Notes: generated by a model from the sequence alone, not told the origin. Positions 7,712 to 17,107 are shown, counted from the stretch's first letter. The stretch is 31,897 nucleotides of DNA from JAVBOP01 sp031550405 (GCA_031550405.1 JAVBOP010000174.1:1-31897), one strand, 5' to 3'. A program made the numbers and translations.

Positions 7712-10700
7712 CTATTTCGATTGTTCCGTGATTGGAAATTGCCGAGCTATTAAATAAATTTTTGTATATTTTAAGAATTGGAAATGATGTGGTAATATCT
7801 GGATGAATTATTAATTCAGAATTATAGCGATTGACAAGATTGCCAAAAATACTAATATTATTTGTGATATATTTTATCCCATTTTGCAATTCCACATTCG
7901 GAAAACCAATATTGAAAGCGTTTGGCGCAGGATAGAAGACATCATTACTGTTAAAATAATATTCATTATTACTGTAAAAATTATCTGGAAGATCTGAAAC
8001 AAACTGCTCCTCACTACCATCAAAAATGATGGTAGTCTTGATGCTGTCACAATATTGAGGAATATTAAAAATATATTTATCATATCCTCCGCAAGCTGAT
8101 AAAATTGATAAATTTCCATCAAGATATAGTTTGGTATCATTGTTTTTCATTTCAAATTTTGCAGTTTCCAAACCCAATAATGAATTTTTATTCATAAATA
8201 CATCGCCTTTATAAACGATAATCGAATCGTAAACATGGTGCGATTTTGACAAATAAATTTTGTCGCTGTTATCAAAAAGAATTGATGCTACGGTATCCGG
8301 AATCCCCAAACCGGTAATCTGCATAATTTTATTATTATAAATATAGTTAGCATGGTTAGAAAAAATTCTTTCGTCCGTCTGAATATTGCCAGAAAAAACA
8401 CCTTCCTCCGCTATTCCATTCTCCGAACCTATGCCAATCGTTGAGTTATCGTGCAAAATAAATTTATTTCCAGAAATAATAAATTCTCCCATATTTAACC
8501 TGCCAATATTCTCTAAGTCCATTATAATACTATTAGTTCCAACAGATAAAAATTCAATAATTATATCGTTATTCAAATCGATAATATGGTTATTGGATAT
8601 GATCACGCTATCTTTTTTCGACGGCGTTGCCGGAAAAATTATGGAATGAGGCACGGCTTCACCCAAATGGTCAGCGGCAAGAGTCCATGTGTTTTTTTCA
8701 TTCCAATTGCCGCTGCAACGGCTGTAAAATAAATTTCCAATCGTAACCAAACCCCAAATGCCATTTAAGTAATCATTTTTTTTTACAAATTTTGCATTTA
8801 TGGATAAATAATTATTAACAGTATCTGTTTTATTTTCTTCAGCTGGAAACAATTCCCTCTGAAAATCTAACTTCGCAGTGGGTAGAAGATTAGCCAAATC
8901 TCCTTGCCATTCAACAGGATTGGCGCAAAAATTAATTGAAAAATATTTATTTTCTATTTGAATATCATCAGCTGAAACCTGCCAAAAAGATTTCAAATAG
9001 CTTTCGTCATTCGCATGATTTTCATGCACATAGTTATGCGGAACAACTGATAGCAACGGTTTAGCACCATATATTGCGTTGCCAAAGAATGAAATATATG
9101 CACCTAAATATTGCGTTGTAGTGCTATCGCTGCCAAGAATTGTAATGGGAAATATGAAATAATCATCTATATATTGAGAAATATTGGGTTGTAATTTATA
9201 CTGAACTTTCCCATATATGCTTTGTATTATTGAAGTTGAAATGGAAAAGGAGGATAATTCTGAAATTTTATTTGGCGAACTGTTCATTTTTTTATAAACT
9301 TTTGCTCCATGATCAAAAATTAAAATTTTGTCTGCAATCGACAGATTGCCACTTTCCAGCAGCAATTCACCCGTAATATCAATATTTTTTTCAGAATGTA
9401 CAATATTGTTGTTTTTTATCAACATATTTTTTATTTGAAAAGGCAAAGCATTAGGTGTGCTGTTAATAATTCTTTGTTCAGCGACGCCATCAAACACAAA
9501 ATATGAATTTTCGCCTATTGCATTAATTCCATTATATTCAAGGCTATTATCGAAATTTTCATGAATGAATATGGAATCGTAAAATATCAATCTATTATCG
9601 CCAACACTGTTTAGTGAAAAAAAATTCATTTTTGCCGTGCCTATAATTTCCAATATCGGATTATTCGCAGCTGCAGGAATGCCCTTATTCAATATAAAAC
9701 TGTCTATCTCATTGTTTACAAGCACCTTATAGAATTGATCCTTTTTGCTCGGCTGCAGCAGCAATGTACCACCGCTGCCCAAATTATTTATTGAAGCAAT
9801 ATAAACAGCAAATTGATTTGCGCCTGCCGAAGTATCGATGCGCACTAAACCACCGCTCCAATTTGTAGTAGATTTACTATCACCTATATCAAAAATTGCA
9901 CGACTGAGAGGTGGAAAAAACTTGTCAGCCTTTTTATTTCCAAGCACAGTATCAGGAAATGTAATTCTGCCGTTGCTTTGGGTATACACAATTACGTCAT
10001 TATCAGGGTTGCCGTCTTCGTTGCGGCAAATATAGTCAGCAGAAAGCTCTCCAGCAGCAATGATAAGATGCGGAGGATTGGCTACTGTTCCGGAGTATAC
10101 TATGTAATGCGTTGAAATATAAGAGTTTGCAGCAATTTCTGATATTTCAATTTTGGAACCATCAATATATGTATGCGCTATTGTAGAAATCGCATTTTGT
10201 CCATTTAAAATTAATTCACTATTATTTAAAAAGCATGTATCGCTTACATTAAAATTAGTACTATTCGATAAGACCGCATTTATCTCTATCTTGCTGTGAT
10301 TTCGAGCAGTAAAATTGCTTTTAAAACAAAAAAAACTGGCGAAATCTCCATTAATATTCAAATTGCTACTATCGGCAAAGCTATCTACAGAAGTTTCCAG
10401 TCTCGCACTCTGCCCATTTATATTTATCGTGCTGTTGTTAGACACCAGTTTAGAGAGCAACAAACTGGCTTCATTGCCAGCTATTTCCATGCTGCTACTG
10501 TTTAAAACCAGCTCGTTTGAACTATATTTTGCATAAACAGAGGCAAAATCGGCTGAAATATAGAGGCGGCTGTTATTAAATAACACATTACCTTTTGTAG
10601 TACGATTTATACTTACTTCCATTCCACTAATCTCCAACAAACTGGAATCATTAAGCGAAATATTACTTGCTCTCAAAAAAATATTATTGCCATATATTTT

Positions 10701-11063
10701 TATATCACTCTTATAACTTATTATATTGATTGCTCTTACGCCATTACTATCTGCGTTGGCATTAATTGTGGAATTAATTAAAATTATATCATTTTGTACA
10801 TGCAGGCTGTCGTTATGGCTCAATATCAAATTCCCGCCATTTGACACAAGACTTTTATTTATTTTTAACAATACTTGCGGCTGAACTTCTACATTAGCGC
10901 CTGTCTCGACAATCAAGCTATCCAAAATTGTCGTATCAGCTACAACGTTCCATGTTGTACCTGCTGCAACAATTTTATTTATGGCAAAACTTTCACTACC
11001 ATCCAGAAATACCGCACCAAGCAACAAGCACTTTAATAGCATTTTAAAATATATTTTTACCAT
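7704..11063 (-). CDS. Giant secreted repeat protein (beta-helix-like) with a GxW..TW module and IEIGY end
   Basis: The 1119-residue product has a signal peptide (MVKIYFKMLLKCLLLGAVFL, then DGSESFA). Residues about 30-330 are a run of short strands with phrases such as NSSTININGQSARLE and NNSELILNGQNAIS, which looks like a right-handed beta-helix. Around 784 it has SGNWNEKNTWT followed by KKDSVIISNNHII. This is a version of the module that reads NGRWSNPA..W ... DSVIIKH in the three paralogues upstream. The last residues, NHGTIEIGY, match the IEIGN ends of those paralogues. There is no type IX-type C-terminal domain and no catalytic motif. It is the last gene of the minus-strand cluster and probably sits on the cell surface. 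Its AT-rich codon use is unlike that of the third paralogue. Confidence 0.7.
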   Translation of the reverse strand: MVKIYFKMLLKCLLLGAVFLDGSESFAINKIVAAGTTWNVVADTTILDSLIVETGANVEVQPQVLLKINKSLVSNGGNLILSHNDSLHVQNDIILINSTINANADSNGVRAINIISYKSDIKIYGNNIFLRASNISLNDSSLLEISGMEVSINRTTKGNVLFNNSRLYISADFASVYAKYSSNELVLNSSSMEIAGNEASLLLSKLVSNNSTININGQSARLETSVDSFADSSNLNINGDFASFFCFKSNFTARNHSKIEINAVLSNSTNFNVSDTCFLNNSELILNGQNAISTIAHTYIDGSKIEISEIAANSYISTHYIVYSGTVANPPHLIIAAGELSADYICRNEDGNPDNDVIVYTQSNGRITFPDTVLGNKKADKFFPPLSRAIFDIGDSKSTTNWSGGLVRIDTSAGANQFAVYIASINNLGSGGTLLLQPSKKDQFYKVLVNNEIDSFILNKGIPAAANNPILEIIGTAKMNFFSLNSVGDNRLIFYDSIFIHENFDNSLEYNGINAIGENSYFVFDGVAEQRIINSTPNALPFQIKNMLIKNNNIVHSEKNIDITGELLLESGNLSIADKILIFDHGAKVYKKMNSSPNKISELSSFSISTSIIQSIYGKVQYKLQPNISQYIDDYFIFPITILGSDSTTTQYLGAYISFFGNAIYGAKPLLSVVPHNYVHENHANDESYLKSFWQVSADDIQIENKYFSINFCANPVEWQGDLANLLPTAKLDFQRELFPAEENKTDTVNNYLSINAKFVKKNDYLNGIWGLVTIGNLFYSRCSGNWNEKNTWTLAADHLGEAVPHSIIFPATPSKKDSVIISNNHIIDLNNDIIIEFLSVGTNSIIMDLENIGRLNMGEFIISGNKFILHDNSTIGIGSENGIAEEGVFSGNIQTDERIFSNHANYIYNNKIMQITGLGIPDTVASILFDNSDKIYLSKSHHVYDSIIVYKGDVFMNKNSLLGLETAKFEMKNNDTKLYLDGNLSILSACGGYDKYIFNIPQYCDSIKTTIIFDGSEEQFVSDLPDNFYSNNEYYFNSNDVFYPAPNAFNIGFPNVELQNGIKYITNNISIFGNLVNRYNSELIIHPDITTSFPILKIYKNLFNSSAISNHGTIEIGY

Positions 11064-11162
11064 AGCAATATATCATTACATTAAGTAAAATTTAAGTTAT
11101 AAATATACAAAATATTTTTGATATTGCAAGCAATATTGCGCAAAAAAAAATGTTGCGGGAAG

Positions 11163-13061
11163 CTATTTTAAGAGTATCAGGCTGTTGGATATTGAATTGT
11201 ATGCGGAAAAGAGTCGGATGAAATATGCTCCGCCCGGATAAACACTTTTTGGAAGAAGAATGGGATATCTGCCAGATTGATTCAGACTTATTTCATATAA
11301 TATTTGACCAGCAGCGTTAGAAAAAATGAATTTATATTCATCATCTTCAGCAATATTTGCATAAAAAATGATATTAGTTTTATCGGAATTATCAATTTCC
11401 AACGATGTTGCCTTGCCAGCAATAATAAATCTGCCAAGATCGCTAATGCAATCAGCCGTTATCTCTATGGAGCCATCGTTAGTCTCATATAAAACCATTG
11501 GGTTAGAGGAATAGCACGCTTCAAAGGCTACAGGAGCATAGTTTGTATCGCCAAGTATCACTTTCGCTGCAATTGCAGGGCGAATTCCCGCATCCAGAAT
11601 GTTATCAATATTGAAGCCATAAATAAAGTCAAAACCACGTATCTCGTAGGCATTTCGAGGGGTTGTGAAATTGAGCAGCTTTCCGGGAAAAGCCACTCTC
11701 GCAATCAGATTTATTTTATTGAATGGAATACTGTCTATCTTGTAATTATGCTCAAATTTCATGGGAAAATTCACTGCCTCATTGTATCGAGCCTTCACTT
11801 CCGGCATATCCACAAAAAATCTGTAATAGGCATTGGAGCTTGAAACAGCTGATGCCGCAGGAGTTTTCACGATTTCAAAAATAGTAAATTTGCCTTCAGC
11901 ACGCGATTTTCTGCCAGCCACGCCATAATACTTTTGATAATGATAATCAACATCCGTTATCTGATAGCCGACAGGTATACTGTCTATTTCGTTCCTTTCC
12001 AAATTTCCATAAGTGAAATAACCGCCGGAAAGCACATCGCCTGAGATAAAGTCATTATATTCATTGACATAGCGTACGGAGCGAACGTGGGAATCATAGA
12101 TATGGTCATAAACGGCAATCTGCTGCATCGTTGCAACATCAAATCGGCGAATTTTTGAATCCAGCCCTGCAGTAATTATTTCGCTATCATCAAAAGAAAA
12201 GTCCAATCCCCAAATAATATTCACATTGCTATTAACCTGATGATATTTAAATTCCTTAGTCTTAAGATTATATAGATTTACGATATTGTTATAGCCGCTG
12301 AATACAAGATATTCGCCACTATGCGAAAACCGGCAGCGCTCATAAATATCGTCAATATCCTTGCCTAAGAACCGCGAAACCTCTTTTCTGTCCCTGATGG
12401 AATATATCACAACATACCCGTCCCACGAGCATGCGGCTATCAGCCCATCTTTTTTATTGACATCAATATAGACTGCTCTATCAGAAAAAGTGAATAAAAA
12501 TTCAGAAATATCGCCTTGCCGCTGCCACAAAAATATACTATTGCCAGTGGCATAAACCACTGTATCGGCATTGTCCCAAAATTTGGCACAATTCATTCTG
12601 TCCGCTGAATGCGTATATTTCCAGTTAAGTTCCCGGCTGGCAATATCCCAAATCTTAAAACAGCCATCTTCGCCAGCAGTAATATAGTATTTGCCGTCTT
12701 CGCTGAAGCTGCAGCTCTTTATTTCCTGCTCATGTGCAATTAAATTTTCCCAGTACATTTCCACCGCAATTTTTTCGGGTTCTTCAACTTTGAATTGAAT
12801 ATGTTTGTTTGATAGATATGGAACTGTCCAGCTGACTGTATTTTCTGATATGTTTTTTGAGATGAGCTGCCAAGTCTTGCCGCTATCTACGGAATATGAA
12901 ACAGACACTGCATTGCCTGTTTCATTTATCCATTCAATATTAGCAGATTCGCCGACTATGAGAGTATCATTTTCATTGGGATGCAGAATTGTTATCTGTG
13001 CATTGAGCTTTGCAAAAGACAGTGCAAGAATAGCAGTAGCGATTATTAAATTTATTTTCAT
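11163..13061 (-). CDS. Secreted WD40 beta-propeller protein with a T9SS-like C-terminal domain
   Basis: From the ATG at 13061 (a TTG two codons earlier is in frame) the protein has 632 residues. It begins with a signal peptide ending LNAQ, then an Ig-like domain at about 22-95 (ILHPNENDTLIVGESANIEW, later SVDSGKTWQLIS). WD40 repeats follow at about 105-390: HEQEIKSCSFSEDGKYYITA, EDGCFKIWDIASRELNWKY, FSHSGEYLVFSGYNNIVNLY and others. The C-terminal 80 residues end NQSGRYPILLPKSVYPGGAY then FIRL...LILLK, resembling the type IX sorting (por-type) domain of Bacteroidota. It begins two bases after the stop of the preceding gene, so the two are surely co-transcribed. A binding or scaffold role is plausible; no partner is known. 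Confidence 0.78.
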   Translation of the reverse strand: MKINLIIATAILALSFAKLNAQITILHPNENDTLIVGESANIEWINETGNAVSVSYSVDSGKTWQLISKNISENTVSWTVPYLSNKHIQFKVEEPEKIAVEMYWENLIAHEQEIKSCSFSEDGKYYITAGEDGCFKIWDIASRELNWKYTHSADRMNCAKFWDNADTVVYATGNSIFLWQRQGDISEFLFTFSDRAVYIDVNKKDGLIAACSWDGYVVIYSIRDRKEVSRFLGKDIDDIYERCRFSHSGEYLVFSGYNNIVNLYNLKTKEFKYHQVNSNVNIIWGLDFSFDDSEIITAGLDSKIRRFDVATMQQIAVYDHIYDSHVRSVRYVNEYNDFISGDVLSGGYFTYGNLERNEIDSIPVGYQITDVDYHYQKYYGVAGRKSRAEGKFTIFEIVKTPAASAVSSSNAYYRFFVDMPEVKARYNEAVNFPMKFEHNYKIDSIPFNKINLIARVAFPGKLLNFTTPRNAYEIRGFDFIYGFNIDNILDAGIRPAIAAKVILGDTNYAPVAFEACYSSNPMVLYETNDGSIEITADCISDLGRFIIAGKATSLEIDNSDKTNIIFYANIAEDDEYKFIFSNAAGQILYEISLNQSGRYPILLPKSVYPGGAYFIRLFSAYNSISNSLILLK

Positions 13062-13063
13062 TT

Positions 13064-14395
13064 TCAATCCCTTACAAGCTGGGTCTTAACGAAAGCTTCT
13101 GCTATTTTAAATGTACCGTAATTTATAGGATATGCTATGAACCTGACCTCATACAAGCCCTGTGTTGCAAGCTCCGGTGCAGGGAATTGCGCATAATACT
13201 CGCCTTTTTTCACATAAGTTCTATCCAGCAAGCCATTCACATCGTCTGCCAAATTCTTGACTTTCCTGCCTAATTCGTCGAATACTTCGCAAGTCAAATA
13301 CACATCATCATCAACTATATATCTTATGCTTGTCCTTTCGGAAAACGGATTAGGCACCGGCGATGCCAATACTATGACCTGATTCGGAGTTATAAGCGGC
13401 ACTGTTGCCAGTTTGTGCAATTCGTCAGAGCCTTCCGTCTGGTTATACAGCCGGTATACATATTCTACCTCTCTTGTAGTAATTTTATCCGGCACAGGGT
13501 CGTAGTGCTTGCCCGTGTATGAATTGTACAGTCCGGTCATTGTGTTTGCAAAGTGCGGATCCCTGTAATCCCCTACTGTTACAGTAAAAATTTCATCTGG
13601 AATATCGTTGTATGACTGCACAGTATCGTTGTATATTCTATAATCCGGATTAATACCGCGCCTGATTATGAAGCCCTTGTTCAGGTATTCGCTCGAAGTA
13701 CCATATCGCAATATAACACTAAGGTTGCCAACATAAGTTGCTGTAAAATAATCGACCGACATTACAGGCGGAATGGTCGGCGCCACAGAAAACGACGTAG
13801 TCCAGCCCACATCTATCTGGTCTTCATCGCGTGCTTCAACAACATATTCGGGCAATCCATCTACATTTTCAACATACTTATATGCAATAGCCTGATAGTA
13901 ATTGGACGGTGCTTTCCAGCTTACAGCTGTTGGCAAGCTGCCATTATTGCCTGATTTTGCAGCTAACCGTATCCGGCACAGGCGTAATTTTTCTGCCAGT
14001 TGAAATGCCTTTGCAAAATAGTATTCGTCCGGTCCAGTAACAATAAGCATAAGTCTGTCGTCCATCAGTTTGATTTCCGGCTTGTAATATGCTGTGTTTT
14101 CGCCTGTTATAATTTCACTTGCACCATCAACTAACTGAACATTATAAGCCGAATAATCAATGCCGCCAGCCGCATTTGCAATCGCCATCTGCAAGGTTGC
14201 ATTTTCCCATAAATGCCATGCAGGATTTGTACGCGTCAAATATATATCAAATTCGCTGTAATGTCCGGCGGTATCAATGCGAAGGTTCTCGATAGATACA
14301 TTCATCAGAGTATCTACCGTCGCCTGTGCATACATCCCGGCTTTCGCCAGCATGATTATTGCAAATATTATAAGTAGTCGTATTATATTCTTCAT
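13064..14395 (-). CDS. Secreted protein with a possible cohesin-like N-domain and a FlgD/T9SS-like C-domain
   Basis: A 443-residue exported protein with a signal peptide ending MYAQ. Residues about 25-175 form a beta-rich domain: VSIENLRIDTAGHYSEFDIY, LQMAIANAAGG, RLMLIVTGPDEYYFA and VSWKAPSNYYQAIAYKY. The layout resembles cohesin-type sandwiches, but I can show no diagnostic motif. A middle region (about 205-330) follows. The C-terminal 100 residues start ASPVPNPFSERTSIRYIVDD and continue CEVFDELGRKVKNL, the NPF...T.I.Y...VyD.lGr pattern of FlgD-like and type IX C-terminal domains. The gene lies between one encoding a dockerin-like C-terminus and the WD40 protein, which starts two bases after its stop. 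Function is unknown; secretion is well supported. Confidence 0.65.
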   Translation of the reverse strand: MKNIIRLLIIFAIIMLAKAGMYAQATVDTLMNVSIENLRIDTAGHYSEFDIYLTRTNPAWHLWENATLQMAIANAAGGIDYSAYNVQLVDGASEIITGENTAYYKPEIKLMDDRLMLIVTGPDEYYFAKAFQLAEKLRLCRIRLAAKSGNNGSLPTAVSWKAPSNYYQAIAYKYVENVDGLPEYVVEARDEDQIDVGWTTSFSVAPTIPPVMSVDYFTATYVGNLSVILRYGTSSEYLNKGFIIRRGINPDYRIYNDTVQSYNDIPDEIFTVTVGDYRDPHFANTMTGLYNSYTGKHYDPVPDKITTREVEYVYRLYNQTEGSDELHKLATVPLITPNQVIVLASPVPNPFSERTSIRYIVDDDVYLTCEVFDELGRKVKNLADDVNGLLDRTYVKKGEYYAQFPAPELATQGLYEVRFIAYPINYGTFKIAEAFVKTQLVRD

Positions 14396-14443
14396 TTCAA
14401 TTATGATTTTTTTTTCATAAATCTATTCAACTTCATCAAGCCG

Positions 14444-14464
14444 CCTGCCTCAGAGATAAGGCAG
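14444..14464 (-). other. Short hairpin between the dockerin-like gene and the next cistron
   Basis: CTGCCT (14445-14450) and AGGCAG (14459-14464) form a six-base stem with an eight-base loop, starting 7 bases after the stop of the 14471-16747 gene in the sense of transcription. There is no T-run, so it is more likely an mRNA-processing or stabilising hairpin, or chance, than a terminator. Confidence 0.3.
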
Positions 14465-14470
14465 ATGCTG

Positions 14471-16747
14471 TCAATATGGGAACAGTGTCGTCTTGTTGCG
14501 ATTGTTGAACCCAACGTTATAGTCCCGTGTTGTAATGATCCCGTTCAAATCCAAGTCGTGCAATAAATACCCTTCAAACACGCTGTTGCGCCACTGAGAA
14601 TATGCAGGCAATATAGCCTTGTAGTCGCTTTCGGTTATGATGCCGTCGGGCATATTGCCGTTATTAACATCACCGGCTATCATGCCATAGAGGAACATGG
14701 TCGGCGCATTTGGCTCTCTATCGACTTTGCGCAATGAATGCTCGCCGCCCATTACAAACGATGGTCTGGTAAAGTCGAAGCTGTTCTCGCCGGCTATCAA
14801 AAACTCTTCAGGTTTTGTCGATATTACCGCTGTATGGTTTCTGTGCATCACAGCAATATAGTAGTCCCTGTCTATAAGGGATTTGGTTGTGTCCTGCGGC
14901 AATATTATCTGCCCGTTGCTGTATACCACTTCGCCTGTGGTTGAGAACATAACCTGCGCATTGCCATACATATCAACCAGACTGCCGTCCGTCTTAAGCA
15001 GAAGCGTGTTGACTATTGTATTCTCGGAGGTATATGATTCCTTGAATACAACCACTACCCAATCCACAACAGAATCTGGCAGCTTGCCATCAGTTCTCAC
15101 ATAAAATGCCCTATTCTTATCTATGTTGTATGGGTATGTATCTGGAGGCGGCATAGGTATTAAGCCTTTTTGCTGCAACTCGTTGCCCATTGTTTTTTTG
15201 TCATATCTATATGCGCCTTCCAGACGGGCTTTAAGCGACATAACGATATAATCCCACATAGTGCCTATCGCATAGTAGCCGAAGTCTGTAATTTTTGCCG
15301 CTTGAGAATATCCCCAATTTCCATCAGGATTGTTTACAGGAGTGCCCGAAGTAGCATTAATCACCCAGTTCTCATCGCTTTGCTGGAAGAATTGCAATCG
15401 GAGCTTGTCAAATGCCAGAGAACCTGTTTCATCATACAGACCACCATACCTCCAGCCATAGCCGAACTCGGCATCAATGGCATTGGTATTGTCATTGCCG
15501 GCAGCATCTTTGGCAGCCAGAGTTATGGCTCTTTCCACTTTCTGCCTGTCGCCATTTTTCAGAGCATGGTATTGGTGAGGATATATGCTTGAGGTTATTG
15601 TACTTATTTCAGACCTGTTTACAGGGTTATTGAACAAAAGATAGGTATAAGGGTTATTAAGCAATATACGCTCCCCTTCTGCCCAATCGGTGCGGCGGAA
15701 GCTGCCATATATCTCTGCATTCGGATTAGCCGGCTCATAATGCGGATTTTTCTTGGATGTCAAAGTCAATGTATCATTCATAGTATGGATATGTGTTGCC
15801 GCATATATGCTATCATTCACCGTAACTGCTCTCGCCATTATCAGCGAATCGGTATTCTCCACATATAAATCATGCAGGACATTTGGATTGGACGGCACTT
15901 CGCCTGTGGTTGCCATAGAGCCGCCGCCTGTGTAGCGTATATCAACTGTATTTTCAATAAAATTGGGCTCCATGCTAAGAGAAGCACCGACATGGCGCAC
16001 TATTAGCGGACGGGACAGGTCGTAATTGGATGTATCATATATCACAACGGTATCCATTCTATTCGAATCGCACTCTGCTGTATACGAAACTGTTATAGTA
16101 TCAAGTCTGGTACTGCCGTCGCGCTGCAAGCCCGCATCGCCCATGTTGAAGTTACTGGCAGAGCTGTTGCGAAATTCGCCGCGTGTCAGCTCCAGCTTGT
16201 TTTGAACTGTAAACCCACCACCATCAACTATATCAACACCATTAGGATTATCTATATTAAGGCGTGAAAAATGCCCGCTGCCGGTTATGACCTGTGAATT
16301 GAGCTCCTGATTTAACCTTACATCTTCTTTCCCTACTATAACCGCTGTATTCTTAACAACGCCTTTTGCATGTACTTCTACCGCATTTGCTCTTACCTTT
16401 GCACTGTCCGACAATATAAGCGAATCAAGAACGCTTAGCTGGCGGGTTGCTTTGTTTGCCCATGTAGAATCAACATAGCGGTTGGTTCTGCCAGAAATTT
16501 TAAGCACATTATAACATATATTCGGTATTATCTGCTCATATTCAGGATGATTATCAACAAACTCGACTCTGCCGCCAATAGTATCCGGCATACCAAGCAA
16601 GCTGCCGGTAGTCCTTATTCTTATGGTACCCTTGTTATTTATCTTGCCCTGTTTATTGCTGTTATCTATCAAAACCTGCGCATTTATTACGCCTGACAGG
16701 AATAGTAGCAACCCAGCGGATATTATGATGTACTTTATATTTTTCAT
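14471..16747 (-). CDS. Large exported surface protein with dockerin-like C-terminus; distant relative of the paralogue family
   Basis: The 758-residue product has a signal peptide ending VINAQ. Its N-terminus, GKINNKGTIRIRTTGSLLGM followed by DTIGGRVEF, corresponds in layout to the N-terminus of the three upstream paralogues. Around 330-360 it has EIYGSFRRTDW then ILLNNPYTYLLFNN, matching their EVAGW..R ... YVLHNDKTRIVFN segment. The last 67 residues (from 692) read GDVNNGNMPDGIITESDYKA, then DLDLNGIITTRDYNVGFNNR. These are two Asp/Asn-rich calcium-loop repeats, as in dockerin type I-like ends. A Ca2+-dependent docking role is inferred. It is separated from the paralogues by a 470-base palindrome-rich spacer and is followed 75 bases later by the next gene. 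TAGCTTTG at 16762-16769 on this strand could be its -7 box. Confidence 0.68.
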   Translation of the reverse strand: MKNIKYIIISAGLLLFLSGVINAQVLIDNSNKQGKINNKGTIRIRTTGSLLGMPDTIGGRVEFVDNHPEYEQIIPNICYNVLKISGRTNRYVDSTWANKATRQLSVLDSLILSDSAKVRANAVEVHAKGVVKNTAVIVGKEDVRLNQELNSQVITGSGHFSRLNIDNPNGVDIVDGGGFTVQNKLELTRGEFRNSSASNFNMGDAGLQRDGSTRLDTITVSYTAECDSNRMDTVVIYDTSNYDLSRPLIVRHVGASLSMEPNFIENTVDIRYTGGGSMATTGEVPSNPNVLHDLYVENTDSLIMARAVTVNDSIYAATHIHTMNDTLTLTSKKNPHYEPANPNAEIYGSFRRTDWAEGERILLNNPYTYLLFNNPVNRSEISTITSSIYPHQYHALKNGDRQKVERAITLAAKDAAGNDNTNAIDAEFGYGWRYGGLYDETGSLAFDKLRLQFFQQSDENWVINATSGTPVNNPDGNWGYSQAAKITDFGYYAIGTMWDYIVMSLKARLEGAYRYDKKTMGNELQQKGLIPMPPPDTYPYNIDKNRAFYVRTDGKLPDSVVDWVVVVFKESYTSENTIVNTLLLKTDGSLVDMYGNAQVMFSTTGEVVYSNGQIILPQDTTKSLIDRDYYIAVMHRNHTAVISTKPEEFLIAGENSFDFTRPSFVMGGEHSLRKVDREPNAPTMFLYGMIAGDVNNGNMPDGIITESDYKAILPAYSQWRNSVFEGYLLHDLDLNGIITTRDYNVGFNNRNKTTLFPY

Positions 16748-16761
16748 ACTTTGTATATGTG

Positions 16762-16769
16762 CAAAGCTA
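16762..16769 (-). promoter_or_regulatory. Candidate -7 box (TAGCTTTG) for the 14471-16747 gene
   Basis: On the minus strand TAGCTTTG fits TAnnTTTG and lies 15 bases before the ATG at 16747, which implies a very short leader. No -33 element is visible. If real, the gene is transcribed independently of the three paralogues. Confidence 0.28.
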
Positions 16770-16863
16770 CGTTATTATGCTTGGTTATTATAAAAGTTAA
16801 CATTAATTTGCTTAATATTAAAAAAAATTAATTTTTCGTCAATTACCCCTCGCCTACCTACAG

Positions 16864-16893
16864 CTTCGACAAGCTCCATGAGCCTGTCGAAAG
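16864..16893. repeat. Palindromic repeat of the TTCGACAAGCTC type
   Basis: Arm TTCGACA plus GCTC (16865-16876) pairs with GAGC plus TGTCGAA (16880-16891), with one A.C mismatch and a three-base CAT loop. The half-sequence CTTCGACAAGCTC occurs again at 17133-17145. Similar short palindromes are scattered in many bacterial genomes. Confidence 0.7.
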
Positions 16894-16926
16894 GAAAACA
16901 CATAGCGATGGAGTATTTTGTCATGC

Positions 16927-16967
16927 GAACGAAGGGAAGCATCTATGTAAGATACTTCGCTACGTTC
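16927..16967. repeat. Imperfect palindrome, MITE/REP-like
   Basis: Left arm GAACGAAGGGAAGCATCT (16927-16944) and right arm 16950-16967 pair at 15 of 18 positions around the loop ATGTA. Preceded by GTCATGC, it resembles the widespread intergenic repeat built on GTCATTGCGAGCGAAG. Confidence 0.68.
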
Positions 16968-16981
16968 AGAAGGTTATTAAA

Positions 16982-17075
16982 GCCCAGCACACCTCATAAG
17001 TGTGAAATTATTTAACCATTTATACAAAAAAATAGCTATAAGGTGTTTTCATTTCCTGAGAAATGAATGCTGGGC
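16982..17075. ncRNA. Candidate three-way-junction structured element
   Basis: P1 pairs GCCCAGCA (16982-16989) with TGCTGGGC (17068-17075), 8 bp. P2 pairs CACCT (16990-16994) with AGGTG (17041-17045), immediately stacked on P1. P3 pairs TTCATTTC (17048-17055) with GAAATGAA (17060-17067) over loop CTGA and abuts the closing P1 arm. All three stems are perfect and properly nested, with only two unpaired bases at the junction between P2 and P3. Strand and function are unknown. On the minus strand it lies between the third paralogue and the dockerin-like gene. Confidence 0.4.
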
Positions 17076-17107
17076 ACAAACTAATTATCTATCAGTTCTT
17101 TGAGGTC

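Noticed and set aside
8183..8200. Dyad ATGAATTTTTATTCAT
   Set aside because: It lies within the coding sequence of the giant secreted protein and is explained by AT-rich codons.
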